Below, in pieces: positions 21,901 to 25,954 of a DNA stretch of 25,954 nucleotides. This DNA is from Acanthaster planci (taxonomy: Eukaryota; Echinodermata; Asteroidea; Valvatida; Acanthasteridae), in NCBI RefSeq assembly GCF_001949145.1, contig NW_019091376.1, positions 24,766 to 50,719 of the forward strand. The letters run 5' to 3'. The notes under the pieces were generated by a model. The model worked only from the letters and a program-made list of their open reading frames with translations, searched no databases and was not told the origin of the DNA. The position numbers were made by a program, and so were the translations under genes. The number at the start of each line of letters is the position of its first letter. The first letter of the stretch is position 1.

Positions 21901-23680
21901 TGGACCCGACGAAAGCCTTCGACACAGTCTGCCGTGAGGGCCTGTGTCAGAGATGCAAGACTGCATGGATCAGTTCTCCAAAGCTTGCAAGGAATTTGGT
22001 TTCACCATTTCTACTAAGAAAACAGAAGTCCTGCATCAGCCAGCCCCCTCAGCCCCTTACACAAAGCCTTATATCACCGTTAACGGCCAAAATTGCCTGT
22101 AGCAGACAGGAAGTCTGCTCAGTTGGAGGTGTCCTACCGAGTCGCCTTAGCCTTTGGAGGACTTAACACAAGATTTGCTAGCGGAGAGGACTGAGCCAGG
22201 ACACCAAGCTCAAAGTCAACAAAGCAGTCGTCTTACCATCACTGCTCTGTGCCTGTGAAACGTGGACCGTCTACAACCGGCACGCGAAGAAGCTTAATGC
22301 CTTCCACATGAGATGCCTCAGAACTCTGCAACGAGTGAATTGGTGGGATAAAGTTCCTGATACAGAAATGCTCCAGCGTGCTGAGATGGAGGGCGTTCAC
22401 GCCATCTTGATGCGCTCTCGGGTCCGGTGGGCCGGCCATTTACACCGCGTGGATGACAGTCGTCTCCCCAAGAGACTACTCTACAGGGAGCTGATTTCTG
22501 GCAAGCGCACACTTGGCAGACCAAAGCTGCAATTCAAAGACACTCTAAAGGCCTCTCTCAAAGCATGCAACATTGCTCAAGCCACCTGGGAAGTATCTGC
22601 TGAGGACCGTCCTGCTTGGCGATCCCTCCTGAAAGCTGGTGTTGATGAGTTTGAGGAAAACCGCATCAGAGTCAAGGAACACTGACGTCAGATAAGGAAG
22701 GAGCGCATCAGTTCCACCCTCCATCCTGGTTCAATTCCAAACATTCCCTGCCCCCACTGTAGGAGGCAGTTCCGTGCGAAGATCGGCCTAATCAGCCACC
22801 TCCGTTTTCACCCAACCTTCAAGTGATGACATCCCTGAAGTCAATGGTCATCTTCGCCTCTGAAGGACGAACATCAGTCAAACAGAGGGCAATCAAGAAG
22901 AACTTATCAACTTAAGTAATGACGAAAATCGACCATTTACACGGTATTTTAAACCAATAAAACCCAAAAGAATTAACTACAACCTGAAACTGCAAAATCA
23001 AAATGAAAATCAAAACCTACAAAAGAACTAACTCATCAAACTTTTGAAAACACATTCTGCAGTCACTGACTCGGCAGACCGAACTCAAGCATAATGACCT
23101 CACTCCAGCCTAGGGGAATACTTTGTATAATCCACTTGTGTCTGCTGGTTTGCTGTATTGAGTTTGACTGGACCATCTTACCATGTGATTAAATTAAAAA
23201 ATAACTAGAGCTCAAAAGGTACAATTTATCATTTATGACTTTTAAAAAGTAATTAAGCATAAAAATTAAAAATCATTGCATTTTCCACAGGCCAATTAAT
23301 ATGTTCAAAACTCTACACTTGACATGACAAAATCTGTAAACGAGTAATACAAGAAAGCAAAAATATGTGAAAACAAACTACATAATGCATTGTCTATGTT
23401 TGTTTACTTTTTGTATTACCACGGATCGCTGATGAGATTGACACTAAGAAAATATATAAGAATTAAAACCACTGAAGTCATCTAGGTAAATCATACTCAG
23501 CCTTGAGATCGTGACAAAAATTTTGCCGGATTGAAGCTTGTGACTAGCAATATTTGTCGCCTCACGAATTTCGTTTTTACATTCATCCATTTGCAGACAA
23601 TAGAAGAAGAAGTAAGAGACGGGAAGAATAAAATTGCAAAGAAAGAAGGCTCTGCCCTGAAAAAAGATGATATCATCGAT
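838..23680 (+). CDS. SAMHD1: SAMHD1 dNTP triphosphohydrolase, nine internal exons (partial gene)
   Basis: Joined exons 838-998, 1891-2006, 3648-3724, 5886-6020, 7968-8192, 15460-15551, 16770-16829, 17126-17315 and 23597-23680 give 380 uninterrupted codons. The family hydrolyses dNTPs to nucleosides and triphosphate in the nucleus, working as a tetramer assembled by GTP and dNTP at allosteric sites; it limits the dNTP pool, assists fork repair and restricts viruses. The HD-motif ligands are all visible: RFEHS (human H167), [12 protein letters not shown] (H206, D207, H210, H215) and [10 protein letters not shown] (D311, K312, Y315). Allosteric residues equivalent to human D137, Q142, R145, R333, R352, K354, R372, H376, K377, R451 and K455 are also present. 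The human protein has 626 residues; this part corresponds to about 118-505. The N-terminal SAM domain and C-terminal lobe are not in the window. All splice sites are of U2 type, with no stop or frameshift, so it looks functional. Whether it is a one-to-one orthologue or one of several paralogues cannot be told from here. Confidence 0.95.
999..1890 (+). other. Intron 1 of SAMHD1 (892 bp)
   Basis: It begins gtgaga and ends ttcccatcag behind a good pyrimidine tract at 1861-1887. Short open frames inside it have no recognisable product. I see no structured repeat. Confidence 0.85.
1891..2006 (+). CDS. SAMHD1: SAMHD1 exon B: HD metal-binding motif
   Basis: The first base completes the split Gly codon from exon A. 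The frame then reads [10 protein letters not shown] through [16 protein letters not shown], ending with one base of a Gly codon. The HD dyad (human H206-D207), which gives the family its name and binds the catalytic metal, lies in [21 protein letters not shown] is identical to the human stretch as I recall it. The donor is Ggtaacc and the exit phase is 1. Confidence 0.96.
2007..3647 (+). other. Intron 2 of SAMHD1 (1641 bp)
   Basis: It runs from gtaacc to gccctag. A run of ten C followed by seven A (2783-2799), preceded by G-rich sequence, marks a low-complexity patch. Neither this patch nor the AT-rich remainder contains a recognisable gene, and I found no convincing terminal inverted repeat. 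Confidence 0.85.
3648..3724 (+). CDS. SAMHD1: SAMHD1 exon C: catalytic GHGPFSH segment
   Basis: It encodes the rest of the split Gly and then [12 protein letters not shown] to ESKWT. The two His residues of HGPFSH correspond to human H210 and H215 (H215 is proposed to act in catalysis), and the Asp of VFD to D218. The donor is ACGgtaagc and the exit phase is 0. Human has a similar KWTH junction, and the His after the junction (human H233) is the first codon of the next exon, which supports the boundary. Confidence 0.95.
3725..5885 (+). other. Intron 3 of SAMHD1 (2161 bp)
   Basis: It runs from gtaagc to cacacgaaaag. The acceptor AG follows a purine-rich stretch (gaaa), with the pyrimidines placed slightly upstream (cttctcccac), so it is weaker than its neighbours. 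The intron contains the inverted-repeat element at 4707-4909 and a G-rich patch at 5136-5152. Nothing else was recognised. Confidence 0.85.
4707..4909. repeat. Inverted-repeat (MITE-like) element, about 203 bp
   Basis: The ends are inverted copies. CTATAG opens the left end (4707-4712) and closes the right end (4904-4909). ATTAGAC (4722-4728) pairs with GTCTAAT (4879-4885). A perfect 12-bp pair, CTGCGGTGGCAC (4736-4747) and GTGCCACCGCAG (4860-4871), lies inside. The interior is rich in CG (ACGCGCGCGTGC and similar), unlike the surrounding intron. This is the layout of a non-autonomous DNA transposon or foldback sequence. I could not define a target-site duplication, so the outer limits are approximate. 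Confidence 0.7.
5886..6020 (+). CDS. SAMHD1: SAMHD1 exon D: helical segment after the HD core
   Basis: It encodes 45 codons, from [16 protein letters not shown] to ELIDPPKKQ, phase 0 at both ends. The first His corresponds to human H233 near the active site. MFDHLIDSN matches MFEHLINSN in human, and TFIKELI matches CFIKEQI. The end of the exon and the start of the next form a Lys-rich loop that replaces a Pro- and Asp-containing loop of similar length in human. The donor is CAGgtaaga. Confidence 0.94.
6021..7967 (+). other. Intron 4 of SAMHD1 (1947 bp)
   Basis: It runs from gtaaga to ttttcattgcag. Contents are AT-rich sequence, a C8 run at 7211-7218, and a G6/C6 hairpin at 7878-7894 close to the acceptor. 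No gene or transposon protein was recognised. Confidence 0.85.
7878..7894 (+). repeat. G6-loop-C6 hairpin 73 bp before a splice acceptor
   Basis: Six G (7878-7883), the loop TTCCT, then six C (7889-7894) can pair perfectly in the pre-mRNA. It lies just upstream of exon E. The preceding bases at 7854-7864 (GGCGAATCCAG) resemble GGTGGATCCAG at 15110-15120, which also precedes a G-run, so it may be the end of a short interspersed repeat. Confidence 0.45.
7968..8192 (+). CDS. SAMHD1: SAMHD1 exon E: third HD-domain metal ligand and dNTP-binding residues
   Basis: It encodes 75 codons, phase 0 at both ends, the longest exon here. [11 protein letters not shown] supplies the equivalents of human D311 (metal), K312 and Y315 (substrate phosphates and base), followed by LRDCHNLGI with D319. 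HRF and SRV give the allosteric R333 and R339 equivalents, and FRDK gives R352 and K354. The position of human C341 is Ile here, while C350 is kept (QIC), so the human redox cysteine pair is not conserved. The exon is GC-richer than the surrounding introns, as expected for coding sequence. The donor is AAGgttagt, a little off consensus. Confidence 0.96.
9205..9957 (+). pseudogene. CR1-like LINE reverse transcriptase fragment
   Basis: The enzyme would copy LINE RNA at a nicked target. Visible motifs are [11 protein letters not shown] (near 9355-9387; fingers), IDLSAAYDT (9591-9617; palm motif A with the first catalytic Asp), [18 protein letters not shown] (9659-9712), [14 protein letters not shown] (motif B, near 9768-9809) and YADDTQLY (9868-9891; motif C with the catalytic Asp pair). 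Motif A lies in a different frame from motifs B and C, with the break near 9630-9640; stops and other shifts lie between 9450 and 9590. All catalytic aspartates survive although the frame does not. Confidence 0.85.
10447..10965 (+). pseudogene. LINE post-RT region split by an insertion
   Basis: Codons for [14 protein letters not shown] (about 10469-10510) and GRRAF (about 10597-10611) stop at the palindromic insertion at 10611-10834. Codons for AFAV and APSLWNS resume directly after it. The downstream frame HFKIQVKTH ends in a stop near the usual C-terminal FRAAF motif. The two halves join sensibly when the insertion is skipped, which shows the order of events: LINE first, small element second. 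Confidence 0.75.
10611..10834. repeat. Palindromic MITE-like element nested in the LINE, about 224 bp
   Basis: GGCTTT occurs at both edges (10605-10610 and 10835-10840) and looks like a 6-bp target duplication. The two halves are imperfect inverted copies: GGGTGTTATCAG (10651-10662) on the left and CTGATAACACCC (10800-10811) on the right, followed inward by GACTACACCA and TGGTGTGGTC. The interior is crowded with GGTGTTA and TAACACC in both orientations. It has no coding capacity. It is likely a non-autonomous DNA transposon; the family is not determined. Confidence 0.75.
11650..11850 (+). repeat. Two diverged copies of a two-tier hairpin, 140 bp apart
   Basis: Copy A (11651-11706) has an outer stem TTGGAAAC with GTTTTCCAA and an inner stem CACCT (11669-11673) with AGGTG (11682-11686). 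Copy B (11791-11846) has an outer stem GGAATA with TATTCC, a middle AAGC with GCTT, and an inner stem CCCTCC (11806-11811) with GGAGGG (11818-11823). Shared words are GGTTGGAA, AGCCCC, GAA and GGTGCTTG. The inner stems differ in sequence but both stay paired. They lie just outside the left edge of the DIRS-like remnant. Confidence 0.5.
11895..12240 (-). pseudogene. DIRS-like RNase H fragment
   Basis: The frame starts within [18 protein letters not shown], directly behind the RT deletion junction, and continues through [31 protein letters not shown] and [14 protein letters not shown]. The Asp of LFTDA and the Glu of CEIYPL match the first two catalytic acids of RNase H. The third, expected further on, is lost because the homology ends and a stop follows at 11895. 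In an intact element this domain would degrade the RNA template during reverse transcription. Confidence 0.7.
12261..12560 (-). pseudogene. DIRS-like reverse transcriptase N-terminal fragment
   Basis: TPINLA (near 12537-12520), [16 protein letters not shown] (in another frame) and then [11 protein letters not shown] through CSPIGLVPK (12347-12261) correspond to the region that precedes the palm in DIRS-type reverse transcriptases. After LVPK the sequence jumps directly to the segment before RNase H, so the palm and its catalytic Asp residues have been deleted. Confidence 0.65.
12780..13430 (-). pseudogene. DIRS-like Gag fragment with CCHC zinc knuckle
   Basis: Reading down the minus strand, a helical Gag-like region begins with [10 protein letters not shown] (near 13345) and [19 protein letters not shown] (about 13155-13100). 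It shifts frame, then reads LRKYAEIIR and [16 protein letters not shown] (about 13090-13005). In a further frame near 12850-12785 there is VCFSFN, a Cys-containing segment, and [14 protein letters not shown], a C-x2-C-x4-H-x4-C knuckle that would bind RNA or DNA. The product would be a structural nucleic-acid-binding protein of the retrotransposon. At least two frameshifts break it. Confidence 0.65.
14231..15459. other. Unassigned intronic sequence with G-runs
   Basis: I recognise no gene or transposon protein here. The stretch is AT-rich except for a G-rich block at 15134-15161 and a run of nine or more G around 15359-15367. The pyrimidine tract for exon F lies at about 15435-15450. Confidence 0.6.
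15134..15161 (+). repeat. G-rich tract with quadruplex potential
   Basis: Runs of 5, 4, 3 and at least 9 G are separated by 1 to 4 bases, which fits the common G3+N1-7 quadruplex pattern. The G-rich strand is the sense strand of SAMHD1, so it would be present in the pre-mRNA. It may be part of an interspersed repeat beginning GGTGGATCCAG at 15110. Confidence 0.5.
15460..15551 (+). CDS. SAMHD1: SAMHD1 exon F: RRAYQHK allosteric and active-site segment
   Basis: It encodes 30 codons plus two bases, from [16 protein letters not shown] through RRAYQHK to IIEE and the first two bases of Met. N358, R366, R372, Y374, H376 and K377 of human all have identical counterparts; these contact the substrate and the allosteric nucleotide. 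The acceptor is aataaccag and the donor ATgtaagt. The exit phase is 2 and matches the single G that opens exon G. Confidence 0.96.
15633..16028. repeat. Foldback element with 52-bp subrepeats, about 395 bp
   Basis: The left arm holds direct repeats of exactly 52 bp: 15644-15695, 15696-15747 and a partial third from 15748. Each begins GTC, with AATATTG about seven bases in and ACCAAATTTAC 28 bases in. The right arm is the inverted counterpart, ending GTCAATATTGACGATGGGCG near 16003-16022, with matching units of about 50-53 bp. The centre is a hairpin, CTTGGCT (15841-15847) and AGCCAAG (15856-15862). There is no coding capacity. The architecture recalls foldback transposons whose long inverted repeats are built of direct repeats, known from sea urchin and Drosophila. 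Confidence 0.8.
16520..16520. other. Undetermined base (N)
   Basis: This is the only ambiguous base in the window. It lies in intron 6 and does not affect coding sequence. It may mark a low-quality call or an assembly join. Confidence 0.9.
16770..16829 (+). CDS. SAMHD1: SAMHD1 exon G: short linker exon
   Basis: This is a 60-nt exon. The first G completes the Met split from exon F, and the frame reads [19 protein letters not shown] plus two bases (AA). It corresponds to human DAFLKADDYIEITGAGG and is the most diverged part of the domain. The acceptor is taacctag and the donor AAgtgagt. Phase 2 matches the leading A of exon H, giving Lys. Confidence 0.92.
17126..17315 (+). CDS. SAMHD1: SAMHD1 exon H: end of the HD domain and allosteric Arg/Lys
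   Basis: The first base completes Lys, followed by 63 codons reading [20 protein letters not shown] through [15 protein letters not shown] to [14 protein letters not shown] aligns with MEAYTKLTD in human. In [11 protein letters not shown] the second Arg after Glu and the first Lys match human R451 and K455, which contact the allosteric dNTP. The preceding intron is the shortest in the gene (296 bp, 16830-17125). The donor is AAGgtaggg and the exit phase is 0. Confidence 0.95.
18650..18693 (+). repeat. GGT/GGC trinucleotide repeat
   Basis: An imperfect microsatellite made of GGT and GGC units, interrupted by GTT and CCCC. It is G-rich on the sense strand. Confidence 0.8.
18863..18886 (+). repeat. 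9-bp tandem repeat, 2.7 copies
   Basis: ACGCGCAGT occurs twice in tandem and is followed by a partial copy, ACGCGC. It is a short CpG-rich simple repeat. Confidence 0.75.
20482..20840 (+). pseudogene. LINE APE-like endonuclease C-terminal fragment
   Basis: This endonuclease would nick target DNA to prime reverse transcription. Visible are [13 protein letters not shown] and [15 protein letters not shown], then [22 protein letters not shown] (containing the Asp-Tyr strand) and, after a stop, a decayed copy of the terminal His-containing motif (ADHRLL, near 20795-20812). The N-terminal half with the catalytic Asn and Glu is absent, and a TGA at about 20756 interrupts the frame. Confidence 0.75.
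21094..21945 (+). pseudogene. LINE reverse transcriptase N-terminal half
   Basis: The frame at 21178-21633 reads [20 protein letters not shown]-type linker and then [20 protein letters not shown] (fingers) and [14 protein letters not shown] frameshift near 21590 moves to the frame with [48 protein letters not shown] and [17 protein letters not shown]. The last holds palm motif A with a catalytic Asp. The sequence breaks at about 21943, before motifs B and C, so no active polymerase could be made. Confidence 0.85.
22200..22826 (+). pseudogene. LINE RT C-terminal domain with C2H2 zinc finger
   Basis: The frame reads [40 protein letters not shown], then a Lys/Arg-rich end. An in-frame TGA (22683-22685) sits in a CAC-TGA-CGT context and could be a decayed CGA. 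Beyond it the same frame continues for 46 codons to TGA at 22824 and encodes [20 protein letters not shown] followed by His, a C2H2 finger (C-x2-C-x12-H-x3-H) at the usual C-terminal position. Confidence 0.85.
23597..23680 (+). CDS. SAMHD1: SAMHD1 exon I: start of the C-terminal region
   Basis: It encodes 28 codons, from [12 protein letters not shown] to LKKDDIID, phase 0 at both ends. LKKDDIID aligns with human LKAEDFIVD. The Lys/Glu-rich remainder replaces a less charged human segment. The acceptor is tttgcag and the donor GATgtaagt is optimal. If the donor were ignored, the frame would stay open for 25 more codons to TAG (23756-23758). The strong gtaagt and the human continuation argue for splicing. 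Confidence 0.9.
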
Positions 23681-25954
23681 GTAAGTGTTGTTTTCGTTAA
23701 CGAGCTTGACAAGTATAGAGTGCCAAAGTATGACGTCAATTTAAAAGAGGAAGTGTAGTGCAAGCATAATCGCGTGTGTGTTGGGTCACGCGCAGGTTCT
23801 CGCTCTAAGGCATTTTTTTCACTCATAATTGTGAGCGTGACGTAATTACTTCAGTACTAGTATAAATTTTCTTTTTTTTCAAATAATGGGGGAAGAATGT
23901 ATCTAGGGTATTCCATTTTATGTCAGACATCAGGTCAGACAAATATCATGGATTCACGACATCGCCACTATGAAGTAATGAATTGATAACATTTCAGTGA
24001 TCTTGCTTCGAAAGGGCATGTCGATTACCTTTGAACATGATTTATCATAACATTTAGTGCATCTGTTGTATGACTGTAATTGAAGTTTGGTCCAAGCTTA
24101 TCAAGTTTAAATTCCTTGGCAACTGTGTTACGATGATCCCCTATAGCTAAGGAATAAATCCTCCAAAAAGAATCGAAACAAAGTAGACAGTTCTCACATT
24201 CATCAGTCAATCAATTAATATATTTTAACACTCACAATTCAAAATGAAATGACAGAAACAAGATACTTGTAATAATAGGCCTATATATATAAAAAAAGCC
24301 AATAATAAACGAATACGACGTAGTTTACTGGTATGATATATGAGATGGCGGGGCGAGCAGGGCCGAAATCAACGAGAGAAAGTTCAGTGTTCTGTTCTCG
24401 AATCGTGACGATGAAAAACAACAACCAGAAGGAGAAAACGGGTGATCAAGTACGGCTAGCACGTCGCACTACGATGAGCCTCACACACGTAGGACGGGTC
24501 AATCCCCCAATCACAATGGTCTGAATCAGCGGGCGCCAATCCAAAGTGCGACGAAGCCGCAAGACCGGTGTGGCGGTCTCAGCTGTCTCCCGGTCTCAGC
24601 GGTCCCCCTGACGTAGCCAGACATTTATTTACGACACACGCACGGTCTCATTGGTCTTCCGTGCTGAGATGCTACAATCTTTGGTATAGACCTATGTACA
24701 GTACACGTCACGTACAACGTGAAGCATGCATGGACTGCACTGCTCAGCACGCCACGTAAACGGACAACTTTTCCGATGTTGTGGGCAGATATGGCATGAC
24801 GTATTTTTACCGTTGAGACCGGGAGAGAGCTGAGACCGCCACACCGGGACCGGACAGCACTGTAGAGGTGCAAACTCCTAATATTTAGTTCCAAAGCTGC
24901 TACCTGCATCGCTCCAAGCGACATCCTGGGACCTTCAGACAACAGGCTCCCAGTTCCGGTCCCCCAAGCGCGTGCCCCACACTCTAAAAAGGATAAGTCA
25001 AATTTGACTTGAATTCAGTAAAGTTTGATTCGCTCTTCAGGGTCAGCTGGGTGCAACTGGAAATTAGTCAATCTGACCAGACGTTTTTAGTCAGTTCATT
25101 GATATTTCAAAGGCATCGAATAGGAATCTTATCAGAAAGCATGATTTGACAACGTTAGCGTGGATGTTTTACTGAATCAGTAGTCAATTTTGAACAGCAA
25201 AGGTTGTTTTAGAAGTGCAGGGGAACTGACTCCCCAAAACAGCCGGCAGTGGGCACTCGTATTATCGTGGAGATCACCGGCCCTTTCTGGTCTAATTGTG
25301 AGGGACGAATGCACGCCCCAAAGTCCGTCAATTCAATTTCTACGAACATACCATCAATTCCAACCACTTCTCCAAAGTTCGACAATTGCTTTTGTGAATG
25401 TTCACTGGGTATTCAACTGCTCACCCCAAATGGGTCAATCTGCTGGCCACTGTACATTAAAACTTTCAGAAATGTACCAGTGTCGAATCATGGAGGAAGG
25501 ACACAAAAGGAGTTTGAACTGCCGGGGCTATAACATCTGGCCAAATACCGCTTTCTGGCATACCCGGTATGTCCGTAGCCAGAGCGCAACGCACGCCTGC
25601 TACTCACCACCTGTTTAGCAACCATAAGCCCTCTTTCTACCCTAAGATCGTCGCCGCTTTTTTTCGTTGGTAATCTGCATCCCTAAAACGTTGTGTACTG
25701 CAGTACAGGAAGTTGAGTATCCATGCCATCGTTGGTGCTTGATATGATCCGACAACATCAAATTTAGTGCTTGCGTAGTTGCTTTTACTAGGATGTGTAC
25801 CCGAAGTGTTCATGTGCAGTTGTTGCTTTTATCGAACGCTTTCTTCTAAACTTCTTTTAGGAATAAATAGCCGAGCTGTTTGTAAGATTTTGTGTTTTGT
25901 TTGAATCATTTTTATTATGGCATTTGTACAAAGGCGTATTTTATGCAATTTCAG
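23681..25954 (+). other. Intron 9 of SAMHD1, probably complete (2274 bp)
   Basis: It starts gtaagt, and the window ends ttttatgcaatttcag, a credible acceptor, so the next coding exon probably begins at the first base beyond the window. It holds the terminal-inverted-repeat element at 24565-24847. An open frame at 25190-25618 on the + strand has no recognised domain, and neither does a minus-strand reading of the same place containing GEVVGIDGMFVEIEL. Confidence 0.7.
24565..24847. mobile_element. Non-autonomous DNA transposon with 39-bp inverted ends, 283 bp
   Basis: The first 39 bases (24565-24603, starting CCGGTGTGGCGGTCTCAGCT) and the reverse complement of the last 39 (24809-24847) agree at 37 positions. 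Within each end GGTCTCA occurs twice about 20 bp apart, and GGTCTCA appears once more inside (24644-24650). GACCGG flanks both sides (24563-24568 and 24849-24854), overlapping the left end, so the duplication is ambiguous. The interior has no transposase. The near-perfect ends suggest a fairly young insertion. Confidence 0.8.

Larger units (their letters stand above)
20440..22900 (+). mobile_element. LINE remnant with APE-type endonuclease, RT and C-terminal zinc finger, sense
   Basis: Reading along the + strand I see the C-terminal half of an APE-like endonuclease (20482-20840), a linker and reverse transcriptase N-terminal half (21094-21945), an internal deletion, and the RT C-terminal domain with a C2H2 finger (22200-22826). 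This set is typical of a widespread non-LTR family of invertebrates. The region is GC-richer than the flanking intron. Multiple frameshifts, stops and the deletion make it inactive. The 5' end is truncated near 20440, and the 3' end lies near 22900. I do not assign a Repbase clade. Confidence 0.85.
17316..23596 (+). other. Intron 8 of SAMHD1 (6281 bp)
   Basis: It runs from gtaggg to catttgcag. It contains short tandem repeats at 18650-18693 and 18863-18886 and a LINE remnant at about 20440-22900. The stretches 17316-18640, 18890-20430 and 22930-23590 show no recognisable gene or structured repeat; the open frame at 18836-19078 is in low-complexity surroundings and has no known domain. Confidence 0.8.

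Noticed and set aside
25190-25618. 143-residue open frame in intron 9
   Set aside because: There is no recognisable domain, composition is ordinary for intron, and it overlaps an equally unrecognised minus-strand reading. No splice or start context supports a gene.

Overview
The window is animal genomic DNA on the scale of a single gene. It holds nine consecutive coding exons of a SAMHD1 orthologue (SAM/HD-family dNTP triphosphohydrolase) on the + strand, separated by introns of 296 bp to 7.3 kb that carry decayed transposable elements. Exon lengths sum to 1140 nt, which is exactly 380 codons. Every junction keeps the reading frame and uses GT...AG borders, so the gene looks intact. The exons match the vertebrate protein from just after the SAM domain to shortly before the C-terminal lobe. 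The first exon(s) and the C-terminal exons lie outside the window. The last base of the window is the G of a plausible splice acceptor.

The gene structure, the transposon families (CR1-like LINE, an APE-endonuclease LINE with a C-terminal zinc finger, a DIRS-like element) and the close match to vertebrate SAMHD1 suggest an invertebrate animal, perhaps a marine deuterostome such as a lancelet, hemichordate or echinoderm. The sequence alone does not fix the species.

Layout: 1-837 is upstream intron or flank. 838-8192 holds exons A-E (HD domain, active site, allosteric site), with a 200-bp inverted-repeat element at 4707-4909. The 7.3-kb intron at 8193-15459 holds a sense CR1-like LINE remnant (about 9195-11160) that is itself interrupted by a 224-bp palindromic element, then a duplicated hairpin (11650-11850), then an antisense DIRS-like retrotransposon remnant (about 11895-14230). 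15460-17315 holds exons F-H, and the intron after exon F holds a 400-bp foldback element built from 52-bp subrepeats. The 6.3-kb intron at 17316-23596 holds a sense LINE with a large internal deletion (about 20440-22900). 23597-23680 is exon I. The final intron holds a 283-bp element with 39-bp near-perfect terminal inverted repeats.

The only gene that looks functional is SAMHD1, expected to deplete cellular dNTPs and to act in nucleotide balance and innate antiviral defence. Everything else reads as passenger DNA. I see no clearly new multi-gene system. The most notable unexplained structures are the foldback element, the paired hairpins with compensating stem changes, and the accumulation of four unrelated inverted-repeat elements inside the introns of one antiviral gene.
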